Of a stretch of DNA of 6,214 nucleotides, positions 4,973-6,214 are shown one piece after another (position 1 is the first letter of the stretch; the number at the start of each line of letters is the position of its first letter). Source of the DNA: Spirochaetia bacterium. Its GTDB lineage: Bacteria > Spirochaetota > Spirochaetia > DTKZ01. A program made the translations under genes and the position numbers. A model generated the notes under the pieces. The model was given only the letters and a program-made list of their open reading frames with translations, searched no databases and was not told the DNA's origin. The stretch is taken from assembly GCA_031270615.1 (NCBI GenBank), contig JAISXE010000304.1, positions 1 to 6,214 on the forward strand, given 5' to 3'.

Positions 4973-6124
4973 TTACAGGTCGAACTCTATGCGCTTGTAT
5001 ACCACCCTTCCGTTTTTGATCGTCACCTGCGGCAAAAGAAGCTCGCTGCCCTGGACCACGTTGCCGTAGTTGTCCTGGAAGCTCATGGGCTTTTCCCGTA
5101 TTTTGAGGATCGCGATGTCGGCATTTGCCCCCGGCCGCAATGTCCCGATCTTTCCCTCAAGACCCATGAGGCGGGCCGCCGTCTGGGTGCAGGCGCGGAT
5201 TACCCCGGCAAGCGGCATCCCCAGGGCGAGGTGTTTGGACATGACGTAGGGCAGGCCGAAAGTGCGGCCGCGGTAAACGCTTTTTAGCACCACATCGGTA
5301 CCCAGAAGGTCGGGATAAAAGCCGTCGTCAAAGGCCTTTCGCATAACAGTCAGATCGTGGTTGCTCATCGCCACGGCCGAGTCAAACAAGACCCCCCGCG
5401 AGCGCGCTTCCCGAAAAGCGGGGGAAACCTTTCCCGACGGGTCCAGCAGGCTGTGGCCGCCCAGGGCCTGGTAAAAATGGCACAGCACGTCCCCCGCCCC
5501 CAGGTGCCCCAGGGCCTCCCCGTAGGTGAACTCCGTAAGCTCGCGCAGGTGGAGGCACAGCGGCTGGCCAAGCTGCCGGGAAATTTCCTTTGCCGCCACC
5601 AGGGGGGCAAGGCCAAGCCCATCGGAAAACGTTTTTCCCATCCGCAGTTTCAGCCCGATAATATCCCCGGGGAAGCGCTCAAGAAGGTAGCGTATGCTGT
5701 CCCTGTCGTAGAGGGCCGGATCGGGATTCTCCTGGTACACGCCGGTCGTGACGCCTATGGCCGCCACATGCATATAACACCTCAGCGTCATCTCGCTTGA
5801 GGCCACGACGTTTCGGATAAAGGCCTCGACTCCGGCCGTTCCCAGGCTGCCCGCGTCAACCGCCGCCGTTATCCCGTTGGGCAGCCCCATCACATCGGGG
5901 TGGACGCCGTGGTCGGACATCCCCCGCGCCAGATGCGCGTGAAAGTCTATAAGCCCCGGAACAGCCAGGCATCCTGCCGCGTCCAGGACATCGGTGGCCT
6001 GCTCGGCCGTCCGTGAATCGAAAGGAACTATTTTATTGTCCGCAGTAAGAATATCCCCCGTCCCGTCGATGCCTCGGGAAGGATCGACTATCCTCGCGTT
6101 TTTTATCCACACGCAATACTTCAT
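4973..6124 (-). CDS. COG3964-type metallo-dependent amidohydrolase, substrate unknown
   Basis: This 383-aa cytosolic enzyme belongs to the amidohydrolase superfamily and is often labelled dihydroorotase-like or amidohydrolase/deacetylase. A full binuclear metal site can be read: HxH at H62/H64 (IDFHAHL), the probable carboxylated lysine K159 (GLKLRMG), H192 (LCLHLRE), H216 (VLCHFYQ) and D277 (LLGTDVV). The segment near 84-97 (GITAAVDAGSLGTAG) and C-terminal GTLRPGANADIAIL (327-340) are typical of the group. Characterised COG3964 members (Atu3266, Oant2987) are not dihydroorotases and hydrolyse acetyl-(R)-mandelate, so the natural reaction here is open. A TTG at 6163 could add 13 residues. ATG 6124 is preferred because AAGGGGAG lies 8 nt upstream and the predicted transcript starts near the TTG. 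The gene converges on csrA and has no visible link to flagella. Confidence 0.85.
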   Translation of the reverse strand: MKYCVWIKNARIVDPSRGIDGTGDILTADNKIVPFDSRTAEQATDVLDAAGCLAVPGLIDFHAHLARGMSDHGVHPDVMGLPNGITAAVDAGSLGTAGVEAFIRNVVASSEMTLRCYMHVAAIGVTTGVYQENPDPALYDRDSIRYLLERFPGDIIGLKLRMGKTFSDGLGLAPLVAAKEISRQLGQPLCLHLRELTEFTYGEALGHLGAGDVLCHFYQALGGHSLLDPSGKVSPAFREARSRGVLFDSAVAMSNHDLTVMRKAFDDGFYPDLLGTDVVLKSVYRGRTFGLPYVMSKHLALGMPLAGVIRACTQTAARLMGLEGKIGTLRPGANADIAILKIREKPMSFQDNYGNVVQGSELLLPQVTIKNGRVVYKRIEFDL

Positions 6125-6132
6125 GTTCCACG

Positions 6133-6140
6133 CTCCCCTT
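6133..6140 (-). promoter_or_regulatory. Shine-Dalgarno fixing the amidohydrolase start
   Basis: On the minus strand AAGGGGAG is followed by 8 nt and then ATG (6124). The spacing is good, and no comparable site precedes the upstream TTG at 6163, so this site decides the start codon. Confidence 0.75.
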
Positions 6141-6168
6141 AAAAAAATTGTGCCTGCCTGCAAAAGTC

Positions 6169-6197
6169 ATTCTGGATACCTTTGCGAAGGCTGTCAA
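6169..6197 (-). promoter_or_regulatory. Sigma-70 promoter for the amidohydrolase
   Basis: On the minus strand a perfect -35 TTGACA (6197-6192) is separated by 17 nt from CAGAAT (6174-6169), which matches TATAAT at 4 of 6 positions. Transcription would start near 6162 and give a leader of roughly 38 nt, ending in the Shine-Dalgarno at 6140-6133. No operator or riboswitch-like structure is evident in this short leader. Confidence 0.65.
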
Positions 6198-6214
6198 GAG
6201 AGCGCAAGGGGGGG

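Noticed and set aside
6125..6163. N-terminal extension of the amidohydrolase from a TTG codon
   Set aside because: The predicted transcription start is at or just beside the TTG, there is no Shine-Dalgarno for it, and ATG 6124 has a strong, well-spaced one and gives a normal N-terminal beta-strand.

Overview
The window looks like chromosomal DNA from a high-GC spirochaete, most likely a treponeme or close relative. That placement is inferred from gene order and protein character: flgN-flgK-flgL-fliW-csrA in one tight block, an unusually long FlgK (625 aa) and FlgL (415 aa), and a treponeme-like FlgL N-terminus. No rRNA or other marker is present to fix the species.

Layout. Positions 1-517 hold no convincing gene. 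This leader is densely repetitive: two copies of a palindromic CGGAGCAAGCTCCG unit, a 17-bp inverted repeat (61-77/137-153), and two consecutively duplicated modules (318-381 and 381-446), the second able to form a strong GC hairpin. It ends with a near-consensus sigma-28 (FliA-type) flagellar promoter at 484-510. The promoter sits so close to the flgN ATG (518) that the transcript should be nearly leaderless. Positions 518-4855 are a co-directional late-flagellar operon: flgN (export chaperone), flgK and flgL (the two hook-filament junction proteins), fliW (flagellin-binding assembly factor) and csrA (mRNA-binding translational regulator). Gaps between genes are 3-17 nt and Shine-Dalgarno sequences overlap or abut the preceding stop codons, so translation is probably coupled. 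Positions 4856-4972 are a short convergent intergenic region with a small hairpin and a 9-nt-period triplication. Positions 4973-6124, on the minus strand, encode a COG3964-type amidohydrolase with a complete predicted binuclear metal site and its own sigma-70 promoter (TTGACA-N17-CAGAAT) and Shine-Dalgarno.

How the genes work together. FlgN escorts FlgK and FlgL to the flagellar export gate, where they cap the hook before the filament is built. FliW and CsrA form the known partner switch: FliW free of flagellin binds CsrA and relieves repression of flagellin translation. Placing junction proteins, their chaperone and this switch on one late promoter links hook completion to filament protein synthesis. 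The amidohydrolase is metabolically unrelated and only a convergent neighbour.

I did not find a clearly new biological system. The points most worth a second look are the near-leaderless sigma-28 start, the composite repeat leader, a calcium-loop-like motif in FlgK, and the uncharacterised substrate of the amidohydrolase.
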